From contig JAJDXG010000019.1 of assembly GCA_022823365.1 (NCBI GenBank), positions 62,001 to 126,000 on the forward strand: a stretch of DNA of 64,000 nt. Direction: 5' to 3'. The translations under genes and the position numbers were made by a program. Shown one piece after another: positions 47,774 through 57,125 of this stretch. How positions within the stretch are numbered: the first letter of the stretch is position 1; each line of letters opens with the position of its first letter. This DNA comes from Gemmatimonadota bacterium (lineage in GTDB: Bacteria > Gemmatimonadota > Gemmatimonadetes > Longimicrobiales > Gaopeijiaceae). The notes beneath the pieces are model-generated. The model worked only from the letters and a program-made list of their open reading frames with translations. It searched no databases and was not told where the DNA came from.

Positions 47774-50521
47774 TTACTCCCACCGATAGCCGAACCGAAG
47801 GTAATAGAACCCGCCGTTCGACCCGAACGGCGAGTTGGGACCGTATCGATTGCCCGAGAAGACGGCGTTGGGGTTCTCCTGCGGATAGTGGTTGAGGGCG
47901 TTCTGCCCCCCGACCGTCGCGGTCGCCGCCTCACTCAACGAATACGACGCCTCGAGGTCGACGAGATGATTGCCGCCGTAGGACGTATCATCTCTCGAAT
48001 CGAACCAGCCGGCGTAGTAGCTGAGCCGCGCCAGCAGGCGCACGCCGCCAAGGGCATGCTTGCCGGTCACCAGCCAGCGGTACCTCGGGAGCCCTTCCTG
48101 CAACTGCCTGATGCGGGTGTCGTTCACCACATCCGCATCGTACCGGGTGACGCGCGTGTCGGTGTGATTGAAGGCCAGGCTGAGCTCCGTATCGCTGGAC
48201 GACGGAGGTGCCCAGGTCGCGACGATGTCGATCCCCCGCGTGCGGGTCCGGAAGTCGTTGGTGAAGAAACGGAAGTTCTGCAGATTGGTCGCACTCGAGA
48301 TGCCCTCCGCGACAAGCTGGGCCTTCTGGGCGTCGGTCAACTCGAACGACTGGGTGAGCGCCAGGCGGTCGGAGACCCGGACGTGGAAGTAGTCCGCGGT
48401 AAGCTGAAAGGGACCGGCCCCCACCACGGCCCCCAGCGCCACGTTGCGCGATTTCTCAGCGTCAAGCGCTGTGCCGCCCACCAGCTGAGCGACCCTCGAG
48501 GTCGAGGGGATCGTGCCGTTGTTGACCAGGTCGCGGAGTTCGCGGTTGAACTGGGTCGACACGTTGAAGGCGTTCTGCTGGCCCGGTGTGGGCGCGCGGA
48601 AACCGGTGCTCAGGCTGCCGCGCAGCGCCAGTCCCTCAACCAGCGCGTAGCGGGCGGCGAGCTTCCCGTTCAGGGTGGCGCCGAAGTCCTCGAAGTTCTC
48701 GAAGCGGAGCGCTCCCCCCAGGTTCCAGCGGCCGTCGCCGGGTTCCAGCACCTCCGCGTCGCCATAGAACGCGTAGTTGGCGCGGTGCCAGTCACCGGCG
48801 GCGATCGGGCTGAAACCGGGAAAGCCGTTGGACCCCGCGCTGAACCCCTGGGCGGCGTAAGGACCAATCACCCACGACTCGTCCTGGCCCAGGCCGATGG
48901 TGAAGTGCTCGTCGCGCCATTCTGCGCCGGCGGCGAGGTTGACCATGTCGCTCGCGGCGTATCCCAGATCGACGTTGACGCTGACTTCCTCCTGCCGGTA
49001 GAGCCCGGGGTCGAACTCGTCGGGCGTGTCCGGGCCCAGCGAGGCGTTTACGGTGTTGAAGATGAAAAAGTCCACGTCGTTGGCGCCGTAGCTGGCGCTG
49101 GCGTCCCAGAGCAACCCTCCCGCGGTCTGGCCCTTCATCCCGGCGACCACGGAGGCGTCGGTGACGTCGGCTCCGAACTGGGGGGTGAACCCGCCCGGAA
49201 ACATCTTCTGGAAGGTGAAGCAGTTCGGGTCGGCCATCACCTGGGCGAGCGCGGCCGGGTCGGGCAACCCGTCGTTCACCCGGACGGTGGGACATCCCGC
49301 CGACCCGTCCAGCACTCCGTCCTGGGCGTCGAGCGCATCTCCGATGAGAAGGGTCTCGCCCCCGTCGCTGCTGAAAACGGCCGCGCGCGTGTTGGGATTG
49401 CGGAAGAAGAAACCGCCGGTGACGCGTTCGCCGGCGTAGTTGGCGTGGCCGTACAACTGGGTGCCGCCGCGCAGGTGGCCGAAGTTGCCCCAAAGCTTGA
49501 AGTCGTCCTCGATCTTGGGAGAACCCCAGATCTGGGCGGGATCGCGCACGTGCGTATTCCCCACCGACGTCAGCAGAGCGGCGTCCGAGCGCTGCACGCT
49601 GCGGCTGGTCGCGTCCGCGTCCCCGTACTCCGCGCTCAGGTTCGCGAACCCGAACGTGCCGAGCGGCAGCCCGATGTTGCCCGACACGGTGTACGACTCG
49701 CCACCGCCGTCCGCGAACCCTCCCCCGCGCACCTCGAGCGCGCCGCCGGAACGATCGTTCCTGAGCTGGAAGTTCATGACCCCGGCGATGGCGTCCGAGC
49801 CGTACTGGGCCGAGGCTCCGTCGCGCAGCACCTCGGCTTGGCGCAGCGCGATGGCCGGGATGCTCGACAGGTCCGGTCCCTGGGCCCCGTCGGAAACCCC
49901 GTTGCCGATCCACAGGATCGCCGCCGCGCGGTGGCGCCGCTTGCCGTTGACCAGCACGAGCGTGTGGTCGGGCGCGAGGCCGCGCAGGTTGGCGGGTCGG
50001 ACGATCTTGGCTGCGTCGCCGGTGGCCTGCGGGTTGATGTTGTAGGAAGGCACCACGGTCCGCAGCAGATCGGCCACGTCGGTGTCGCCCTGGTCGACGA
50101 AGTCCGAGGGAGGGATGGCGTCGATGGGCACCATGGACTCGGTGACGGTGCGTGGCCGGGCCCGGGTGCCGATGGCGACCACCCCCTCCAGGGCGATGGC
50201 CTCCTGTGCCAGCACCAGGTCGAGGTATGTCGTCACGTCGTCGGTGATCACCACGTCGCGACGCTCGGTCTGGTAGCCGATGAGCCGGATCTCCACCACC
50301 CTGGTGCCGGCCGGGATGCCACCGATCCGGTAGTGGCCCTCCGCGTCGGTGATGCCCCCCGTCCCGAGTTCCGGCAGCGAGATCTGGACGCCGGCAAGGG
50401 ACCGCCCGCTGGCCACGTCGCGCACCTGTCCTTCCAGGCCACCCTGGGCCGACAGTGCTCCCGCAGGTCCGACGATGACGGCCGTTACATGCAGAAGCTG
50501 CTTCAAGAATCGCCTGATCAT
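47774..50521 (-). CDS. TonB-dependent receptor with N-terminal carboxypeptidase-like regulatory domain
   Basis: LEGQVRDVASGRSLAGVQISLPELGTGGITDAEGHYRIGGIPAGTRVVEIRLIGYQ; plug and barrel; C-terminal YYLRFGYRWE. Confidence 0.93.
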   Translation of the reverse strand: MIRRFLKQLLHVTAVIVGPAGALSAQGGLEGQVRDVASGRSLAGVQISLPELGTGGITDAEGHYRIGGIPAGTRVVEIRLIGYQTERRDVVITDDVTTYLDLVLAQEAIALEGVVAIGTRARPRTVTESMVPIDAIPPSDFVDQGDTDVADLLRTVVPSYNINPQATGDAAKIVRPANLRGLAPDHTLVLVNGKRRHRAAAILWIGNGVSDGAQGPDLSSIPAIALRQAEVLRDGASAQYGSDAIAGVMNFQLRNDRSGGALEVRGGGFADGGGESYTVSGNIGLPLGTFGFANLSAEYGDADATSRSVQRSDAALLTSVGNTHVRDPAQIWGSPKIEDDFKLWGNFGHLRGGTQLYGHANYAGERVTGGFFFRNPNTRAAVFSSDGGETLLIGDALDAQDGVLDGSAGCPTVRVNDGLPDPAALAQVMADPNCFTFQKMFPGGFTPQFGADVTDASVVAGMKGQTAGGLLWDASASYGANDVDFFIFNTVNASLGPDTPDEFDPGLYRQEEVSVNVDLGYAASDMVNLAAGAEWRDEHFTIGLGQDESWVIGPYAAQGFSAGSNGFPGFSPIAAGDWHRANYAFYGDAEVLEPGDGRWNLGGALRFENFEDFGATLNGKLAARYALVEGLALRGSLSTGFRAPTPGQQNAFNVSTQFNRELRDLVNNGTIPSTSRVAQLVGGTALDAEKSRNVALGAVVGAGPFQLTADYFHVRVSDRLALTQSFELTDAQKAQLVAEGISSATNLQNFRFFTNDFRTRTRGIDIVATWAPPSSSDTELSLAFNHTDTRVTRYDADVVNDTRIRQLQEGLPRYRWLVTGKHALGGVRLLARLSYYAGWFDSRDDTSYGGNHLVDLEASYSLSEAATATVGGQNALNHYPQENPNAVFSGNRYGPNSPFGSNGGFYYLRFGYRWE

Positions 50522-50915
50522 GGGGCGAAGCTCCCGTTCTTGCGATGAAGGTGCTGGACGGGTTCTCGGCGAAGCGGAAACGGCTCCAGGCATCGTTGCT
50601 GTCACAGGCTCAGGTGCCGCGTCACGAAGTGGTTACTTGCGCGAACCCCGGCGGGATCCCATTGTGACGGATTGCTGTTTCCCGTTGTCCCTGCTGTCCG
50701 ATGTTGCGGGGCCTGCTCCCGCGATGGTGGGGGAGCCTCCCCGACCGGACGGCGCCGCTGTTCCCCCCAGCCGTGTCCCCCTCCGAGGAGTAGCCATCGA
50801 CTGACCCGGTACCGAACCAACCAACGGCCCCTCCGGGGACGCACGGCATGTTGCGCGTGCACGGCGAGCCCGGTTGAGCGTTCTTCCAGCAGGTTCACTC
50901 CAGGAAGGAGGCAAT

Positions 50916-51263
50916 GTGGACAAGAATTTTGCAATTGGAACCGTCGCGGTTGCCGTCGCGCTGCTGGTTCTCGGCTACGTCGAGGGCGCGGTAGGTGTCG
51001 GAGAAGCGGCCACCCTTGACCTCGCCGGAATCCTCGGCCTCCTCTTCGCCGGAGCATTCTACACACTTGTCCTTGGCTGGAGGGGCGTGGGCAACGCTCA
51101 GGACGGCTTCAAGGGAGGAGCTGTGCTCGGCGCTGTCATGAGCTTGATGGGCAATGGCATCATGAGCGGCGACGCAGTGATGGCACTCGTGGTTGCGGCG
51201 GTTGTGACGGGTATAGTCGGTGCCGTGCTGGGTGTTCTCGCGGCCAGAGGCGACTCCGGCTGA
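50916..51263 (+). CDS. Small four-TM protein (DUF1761-like), copy B; GTG start
   Basis: GTG at 50916 with GGAAGGAGG upstream; MDKNFAIGTVAVAVALLVLGY...LGWRGVGNAQDGFKGGAVLGAVMSL. Confidence 0.65.
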   Translation: MDKNFAIGTVAVAVALLVLGYVEGAVGVGEAATLDLAGILGLLFAGAFYTLVLGWRGVGNAQDGFKGGAVLGAVMSLMGNGIMSGDAVMALVVAAVVTGIVGAVLGVLAARGDSG

Positions 51264-51480
51264 TCTCGATCCCTTAGGACGACGGCGGCCGCGGCCCGCA
51301 GGGGCCGCAGATACGCTTCGGGGCGCGGCCGCCGATCCAACTTCATCGCTGCACCTAACTCCCGGTACGCCCCGCCTTCCCGGCCGTTCCGGTCAATCCG
51401 CTTGCTTCGTTGACTTTCCCCGGGTAGCGTGCGCCCTCTCCGAGCCCCGCGCGCTCCTCCTCCAAGACAGGAATCCTACG

Positions 51481-52932
51481 ATGTACCGCTCCCCCCGCGT
51501 CTCGCTCGTCGCCCTGGCCACGTGTTTCGTCCTGGCTCCCGCGGGCTGCAGTCCGGCCACCCAGGCCTCGTCCGCAACAGCAGTCACCGAGGGACCTTCC
51601 CATCCCGGGGTCGACGCCGTGTTCGCGGATCTGGGCCGCGACGGCCCCGGCGCGGCGGTCGGAGTCCTGCTCGCGGGCGAAATCGTCCATCGCGCGGGAT
51701 ACGGCGTCGCGCACCTCGACCACGGCGTCCCCATCACGCCGGGGACGGTGTTCGACATCGCTTCCATCTCCAAGCAGTTCGGGGCAATGGCGGCCCTCCT
51801 TCTCGAAGCCGACGGCAGGCTGGACCTGGACGAGGACGTGCGCGCCTACGTTCCCGAACTCCCCGACTTCGGGGTCCGGATCACACCACGGCATCTCATC
51901 CACCACACCAGCGGGATTCGCGACTGGGTGCACGTAATGTCGCTCGCGGGGCTTGAGAGGAGCGACGTCATCTCCTTCGACCGGATCCTGCGCATGCTCT
52001 TCGAGCAGCAGGCCGTCAACTTCGATCCTGGGGCCGAGTACGCCTATTCCAACACGGGGTACAACCTGCTCGCGCGGGTGATCGAGGCGCAGTCGGGGAT
52101 GAGTTTCCGCGAGTTCACACAGCGGCGGATCTTCGAACCCCTGGGGATGAGCCGCACGCATTTCTCGGACGATCATCTGGAGGTGGTGCCGGGACGTGCC
52201 GAGTCCTACTCGCCTGACGGGGACGGGGGCTTCGTGCGTCAGCCCAACCAGCTCACGGCGCTGGCCTCGAGTTCGCTCAACACCACCATCGACGACTTCA
52301 TCCTGTGGATGCGGAACTACGAAACCGGCGAGGTCGGAGGCGAGGAGGTGGTGAAGACGATGGTCGAGCAGGGCGTACTGAACGACGGCGAGGCGCTGGC
52401 GTACGCGCATGGGCTCACCGTCGGCGCGTATCGGGGACTGTCCAACTTCGGCCACGGCGGCTCCTGGGCAGGATACCGCACCAACTTCGTGCGCTTCCCG
52501 GAGCAGGACCTTTCGATCGCCGTGTTCTGCAACGTGTCGGACTGCGATCCCGCGCGGCGCGCGCTGCGGGTGGCGGAGGTCTTCGCCGGCGAGCTGATGG
52601 GCCCGGCACCCGAGCCGGTGGGCAGCGCCGAGATCACCGACGCGCCTCCGCCCACGCCCACGGAGGCTCAACTGCGCGAGTTCGCCGGACGCTACCGGAG
52701 CCCCGAGCTGGACATGACCTACGAGATCGTGGTCGAGCACGGCAGCCTGGTCGTCCGCCACTGGCGCACCGGCCCGTCGGCGCTGGCGCCCGCAGGGGAG
52801 GACACCTTCACCGGCAACCCGCGCCTCTTCCCGGAGCTGCTCTTCTGGCGGGACGGGGCGGGCAGCGTGGTGGCCTTCACCGTCACAGGCGGCCGCGTAC
52901 GCGACCTGTTCTTCGATCGGGTGGGCGGATAG
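51481..52932 (+). CDS. Serine hydrolase, class C beta-lactamase family
   Basis: DIASISKQFGAMAALLL (SxxK), YSNTGYN, GHGGSWAG. Confidence 0.92.
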   Translation: MYRSPRVSLVALATCFVLAPAGCSPATQASSATAVTEGPSHPGVDAVFADLGRDGPGAAVGVLLAGEIVHRAGYGVAHLDHGVPITPGTVFDIASISKQFGAMAALLLEADGRLDLDEDVRAYVPELPDFGVRITPRHLIHHTSGIRDWVHVMSLAGLERSDVISFDRILRMLFEQQAVNFDPGAEYAYSNTGYNLLARVIEAQSGMSFREFTQRRIFEPLGMSRTHFSDDHLEVVPGRAESYSPDGDGGFVRQPNQLTALASSSLNTTIDDFILWMRNYETGEVGGEEVVKTMVEQGVLNDGEALAYAHGLTVGAYRGLSNFGHGGSWAGYRTNFVRFPEQDLSIAVFCNVSDCDPARRALRVAEVFAGELMGPAPEPVGSAEITDAPPPTPTEAQLREFAGRYRSPELDMTYEIVVEHGSLVVRHWRTGPSALAPAGEDTFTGNPRLFPELLFWRDGAGSVVAFTVTGGRVRDLFFDRVGG

Positions 52933-53646
52933 CTACGGCAGTCCCCCGTCCACGAGCAGGCTCTCGCCGGTGACATAGGACGAGGCGTCCGAAATCAGGA
53001 AGGCCACCGCCTCGGCCACCTCGCGGGTGCGCGCGGCGCGGCCGACGGGGATAGTGGCGCGCACGGCCTCGTCCACCGGGTAGCTGTCGACGTAGCCGGG
53101 CAGTACGTCGTTCATGCGGATGCCGTCGGCGGCATAGCGCGCGGCGTACATGCGTGTGAATGCCCCCAGGCCCGCCCGGATCGCCGACGAGATGGGGAAG
53201 GCGGCGGTGGGCTGCTTCGCCCCGAAGGTGGAGATGTTCACGATGGAGCCCCCGCCGCCGGCCTTCAGGATGGGCGTCACCAGGCGGCTCATGCGCACCA
53301 CGTTGAGGAGCAGCAGGTCCAGGCCGTCGTGCCACGCCGCATCGTCGAGGCCGAGCAGGTCACCGCGCGCGGCGTGCCCGGTGTTGTTCACCACCCCGTC
53401 CAGGCGGCCGAAGCGGTCGAGCGCGCCTTCCACCAGGCGGGCAAGGTCGTCCGGCTCGGTGACCGAGCCCCTGATACCCCATCCCCCCAGCCGCCCCGCC
53501 AGCTCGCGCGCCTCCGCCGACCGCGACATGAGCGCCACCCGGTAGCCGCGCTCGGCGAGCAGCTCGGCGCACGCCGCCCCCATACCCCGCCCCGCCGCGG
53601 TGACCACGGCGACGGGCGTGTCGGTGGAGCCGGTGGACGCGCTCAC
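52933..53646 (-). CDS. SDR-family oxidoreductase
   Basis: PVAVVTAAGRGMGAACAELLAERGYRVALMSRS; SSYVTGESLLVDGGLP. Confidence 0.9.
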   Translation of the reverse strand: MSASTGSTDTPVAVVTAAGRGMGAACAELLAERGYRVALMSRSAEARELAGRLGGWGIRGSVTEPDDLARLVEGALDRFGRLDGVVNNTGHAARGDLLGLDDAAWHDGLDLLLLNVVRMSRLVTPILKAGGGGSIVNISTFGAKQPTAAFPISSAIRAGLGAFTRMYAARYAADGIRMNDVLPGYVDSYPVDEAVRATIPVGRAARTREVAEAVAFLISDASSYVTGESLLVDGGLP

Positions 53647-53802
53647 GGGACGCGCACCCGCGAGAAAGCCCGCCCGACCCGCGCGCGGCCGCGCAGACGA
53701 GGCCGGTGGGCCGGCGACCCGGGTGAACGCGCGAATCCTTCCCCGGGTAAGACCGTATCGGTCACTGGATCCGCACCCCGCCGATCACAACCGGACTGAA
53801 CG

Positions 53803-54165
53803 TTGCGCAAACTCCTCCTCTCACTCGGCATCAACGCGGCCGCGCTCTGGGTCGCGGCGCAAGTGGTCGCGGGCATCCGGCTCGGCGAGCGGTTCGAGGA
53901 GGTCGTCGTGGTCGCGGCCGTCTTCGCCCTGGTGAACGCCTTCATCCGACCGGTGGTGAAGTTCTTCGCCTTTCCGGTCATCCTCCTCACCCTCGGGCTC
54001 TTCACCCTCGTCATCAACGCCGGCATGCTCATGCTCGCCGACCTGCTGGCGGAAGGGCTGTTCGTGGCCGGCTTCACATCGGCTCTCCTGGGCAGCGTGA
54101 TCATCTCGTTGGTGAGCGTGGTGCTGGGATCCATCCTGGACGTGAAGAAGAAGAGGCGGGACTAG
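53803..54165 (+). CDS. Phage-holin-family / YvlD-like membrane protein
   Basis: Four hydrophobic helices; FALVNAFIRPVVKFFAFPVILLTLGLFTLVINAGMLMLAD; TTG start. Confidence 0.85.
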   Translation: MRKLLLSLGINAAALWVAAQVVAGIRLGERFEEVVVVAAVFALVNAFIRPVVKFFAFPVILLTLGLFTLVINAGMLMLADLLAEGLFVAGFTSALLGSVIISLVSVVLGSILDVKKKRRD

Positions 54166-54620
54166 GGCACGACCGGATAGTACCACACCCGCTGGATGAG
54201 CCCGTCGCGCACGTGGTAGACGGCGAGCGAGGCCTGGGACCGCTCTTCCCCGTCCGGAGCCGTCCACGACGCCCGTTCGCGCACCGCCACGAAGTCCCCG
54301 GTGACGACCGCCTCCTCGATCTCGGACCGCACCGTGGGCTGCGCCTCGAAGTAGGTCGCCATGTAGTCGCGCAGCATCTCGCGGCCCCGTACTTCGACCG
54401 ACGTGATGCTCCCCTGCACGTTAACCCACTCTACGGCGGGCGACACCCACGAAAGCAAATCCTCGGCGTCGTGGCGGTTGAAGGCGTCCACATGCCCCTG
54501 CACCACCGCCAGCGGCCCGACCACCTCCGCTTCGCTCTCCGCCGCGGAGGGTCCCGAGCATGACGTCCCGGCCCATCCCGCCATCAGGGCCGCGCCGACG
54601 GCCAACCACATCCTGCCCAT
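54162..54620 (-). CDS. SnoaL/DUF4440-like protein, lipoprotein
   Basis: VVQGHVDAFNRHDAEDLLSWVSPAVEWVNVQG...MLRDYMATYFEAQPTVRSEIEEAVVTGDFVAVRERASW. Confidence 0.82.
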   Translation of the reverse strand: MGRMWLAVGAALMAGWAGTSCSGPSAAESEAEVVGPLAVVQGHVDAFNRHDAEDLLSWVSPAVEWVNVQGSITSVEVRGREMLRDYMATYFEAQPTVRSEIEEAVVTGDFVAVRERASWTAPDGEERSQASLAVYHVRDGLIQRVWYYPVVP

Positions 54621-54623
54621 CCT

Positions 54624-55331
54624 CTACTCCTCCGCCAACACCATCTCCGCCAGCGTCGCCAGATCCGGCACTTCCAGATCGGGCCGGGCGCTCACGGGCA
54701 TCGTAGCCCCCGATCCGCCATGGGGGGAGACCCTGTTCACATGCACCGTGGCGAACCCGAGGCGCTTCGCCGGGGCGATGTCGTGGAAGAGGCTCTGGGC
54801 GACGTGCAGAATGGCGTCGACGGGCAGGCCGAGGCGCTCGAGAGCCAGTTGGAAGTTGCGCGCATCGGGCTTGTAGCTGCCGACCTGCTGGGCCGTCACG
54901 ACTTCGTGGAACTCGACCCCCAGGCGGCGCGCCGAGAAGGCGAACAGGTCGTCATCCACGTTGGAGATCACCGCCAGCCGATAGCGGGACGCGAGGATGC
55001 GCAGGGCGGCCACCGTGTCGTCGAAGGGAGCCCAGCGGGCGATCGACTCCGGAAGCGAGGCTCGCTCTTCGGAGCTGGGCGCGAACCCCAACTCGCGCCC
55101 GAACTCGTCCACTACCCGGGAGAGGACTTGCCGGTAGGTAAGGTAGGCACCGGCCTGGATGGTCGACTCGAAGCGCGCGAAGTGCTCCAGGATCTCCGCG
55201 GGAGGAAGGTCGAGGCCGCGCGCACCCAGCACGCGCTGGACGGCCCCGAGAATCCCGCTCTCCCAGTCGATGAGCGTGCCGTAGCAGTCGAAGGTGAGGA
55301 CCTCGAAGGAGGAGAGGTTGATCGCCTGCAC
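54624..55331 (-). CDS. HAD-superfamily hydrolase (haloacid dehalogenase type II-like)
   Basis: EVLTFDCYGTLIDWESG; LAVISNVDDDLF; GSYKPDARNFQLAL. Confidence 0.9.
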   Translation of the reverse strand: MQAINLSSFEVLTFDCYGTLIDWESGILGAVQRVLGARGLDLPPAEILEHFARFESTIQAGAYLTYRQVLSRVVDEFGRELGFAPSSEERASLPESIARWAPFDDTVAALRILASRYRLAVISNVDDDLFAFSARRLGVEFHEVVTAQQVGSYKPDARNFQLALERLGLPVDAILHVAQSLFHDIAPAKRLGFATVHVNRVSPHGGSGATMPVSARPDLEVPDLATLAEMVLAEE

Positions 55332-55335
55332 GTGC

Positions 55336-55563
55336 CTATCTCCTTCTCTGCGCGCGCCGCTGCCGCGAACGGGCCACCGCCTCCCCCACCAGCGGCCCGG
55401 CCAGCCCGCCGATGGTTCCTCCCAGCACCATCATGAACCCCAGCGGACCGATGGTGCGCACGAGCCCCACCCCCGAGCTGATCGCCTGGTATACGCTCGC
55501 GAGCCCGAAGGCGAGCGCTCCGACCACGAAGCCGATCAGGGTACGCCGCACGATTCGGTTCAT
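55336..55563 (-). CDS. Hypothetical small membrane protein
   Basis: Two hydrophobic helices; overlaps upstream cytochrome c stop. Confidence 0.6.
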   Translation of the reverse strand: MNRIVRRTLIGFVVGALAFGLASVYQAISSGVGLVRTIGPLGFMMVLGGTIGGLAGPLVGEAVARSRQRRAQRRR

Positions 55564-55937
55564 CGACCCTCTCCCGTTGTGGCTTCCTCGCGGGTTGCGC
55601 CGTCCACGCCCGACCCGTCCGCCAGCCCGCGCGTCTCCAGCAGATAGCGCGCGGTCGCACGGTACTCCGCATCTGTCATGGTTCCCGGGGCCTCATAGGG
55701 CATCGCCAGGCGCAGGTACCGGGTCAGGGTCTCCTCATCGCCCCGGGACGCAAGGGTCGCCGCGGTGATCTCGGCCCCGACCTGGCCCTCCACGTCATGG
55801 CAAAAGGCGCAGCGCTGGGCGTACACCAGGGCGCCGTCGATCTCGGGGCTATCGTTACAGCCGGCCAACAGCGCGGTGGTGGAGACGGCGCCCCCGGCCA
55901 GGACGAGCGCCACCGCCGCGCGCGCGCGGCGCTTCAC
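55560..55937 (-). CDS. c-type cytochrome, lipoprotein
   Basis: Lipobox LLAGC; CAFCH heme motif; AMPYEAPGTMTDAEYRATARYLLETRG. Confidence 0.85.
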   Translation of the reverse strand: MKRRARAAVALVLAGGAVSTTALLAGCNDSPEIDGALVYAQRCAFCHDVEGQVGAEITAATLASRGDEETLTRYLRLAMPYEAPGTMTDAEYRATARYLLETRGLADGSGVDGATREEATTGEGR

Positions 55938-57125
55938 TCAACTCACCTCCACCGGGTGCGGAAGCGCCAGGTTGAGCAGGTAGCCCTTCTGGTTCCACAC
56001 GCCCTCCATGGGCTGGGTGTTGCCTGCCACATCGGTGGCGCGGGTGCGCAGTGTGTAGGAGCCGGGCGCGGCCTGCCACTCGAACTCGAAGCGCGTCCAG
56101 GCGTAGCGCAGACGAGGTCCCATCAGGCGTGCAGGCGCCCAACTGGCGCCGTCGTCCGCGCTCCATTCCACCGACTCGACGGGGCCGTCGTTCGAGTACG
56201 CGAAGCCGCGCAGCCGGGTTCTCCCCGCCGGGACCGTCCCCGGCCAGGGCAGGGCCAGCGCGCTCTTCACCGGGAGCGCCGTCACTGGAGCACCGTCGGC
56301 GGGCGCGTACTGCCCGGCCGGCCAGTCCGGGCCGATCAGGACATAGGAGGTGGTGTTCGCGCTCACCCAGATCGGCTCGGTCGAGACCTGGATCTCCCCC
56401 ACCCACTTGATGCTGTTGCTCCCCGCCCAGCCGGGAACCACCCCGCGCACGGGGAACCCGTGGTCGGGAGGCAGCGGTTCGCCGTTCATCGACAGGGCGA
56501 GCAGAGTGTCCGGATCCATCGCCTTGTCCACGGGCATGGGCCGGCTGAAGCCCCCGTCGTCGAGGCCGATCAGGTTCACCGCCACCGCCTCCGGGCGCAG
56601 GCCGGCCGCCGAGAGCACGGAAGCCAGCGACGGTCCCGACCACGCCGCGCATCCGACCGCCCCTGTGCCCCACTGCGTGCCCTCGGCCGCCTGCCCCAGC
56701 ACGCGCGCGTAGAAACCGCGCCAGTTGCCGGCGCACTCCAGGTACGCGATGACCGACTGGCTCGGCAGCGCGCGCAGGTCGTCGAAGCCGAGCTCGATGC
56801 TCCGTTCGATGCCGTCGCCGGTGACGCGCAGCCGGTAGTCGGCCGCCGCGATTGCCGGGGTCGGGGCGTGGTTGCGTACGAAGAACAGATCGTTGGGAGT
56901 GATCAGCCCGTCCAGGAGCTCGAGCCGGCTCTCCAGGTTGAGGGCGTGGCGGATGAATGGATCGGGATCCTTGAACCACGCAGTGTCCAGTTGGGGATCG
57001 ACTGCGCCCGTGTCGGAGCGGCAGCCCGGGAGGAAGGTCGATGCTCCGCCGGCGGCCAGCAACGCCGCGAACTGCCGGCGGGAGAGCGAGCCGCCCGGCA
57101 ACCCCTGCCCCTGCCGCCCGCTCAC
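55938..57125 (-). CDS. Molybdopterin-dependent sulfite oxidase-family protein, Tat-exported
   Basis: Tat motif SRRQFAALLAAGG; AYLECAGNWR Moco Cys; FPVRGVVPGWAGSNSIKWVGEIQV; C-terminal dimerisation domain; GTG start overlaps OsmC stop (GTGA). Confidence 0.88.
   Translation of the reverse strand: MSGRQGQGLPGGSLSRRQFAALLAAGGASTFLPGCRSDTGAVDPQLDTAWFKDPDPFIRHALNLESRLELLDGLITPNDLFFVRNHAPTPAIAAADYRLRVTGDGIERSIELGFDDLRALPSQSVIAYLECAGNWRGFYARVLGQAAEGTQWGTGAVGCAAWSGPSLASVLSAAGLRPEAVAVNLIGLDDGGFSRPMPVDKAMDPDTLLALSMNGEPLPPDHGFPVRGVVPGWAGSNSIKWVGEIQVSTEPIWVSANTTSYVLIGPDWPAGQYAPADGAPVTALPVKSALALPWPGTVPAGRTRLRGFAYSNDGPVESVEWSADDGASWAPARLMGPRLRYAWTRFEFEWQAAPGSYTLRTRATDVAGNTQPMEGVWNQKGYLLNLALPHPVEVS

Noticed and set aside
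47657-50548. 963-aa plus-strand ORF
   Set aside because: Antisense shadow of the TonB-dependent receptor; no recognisable domain.
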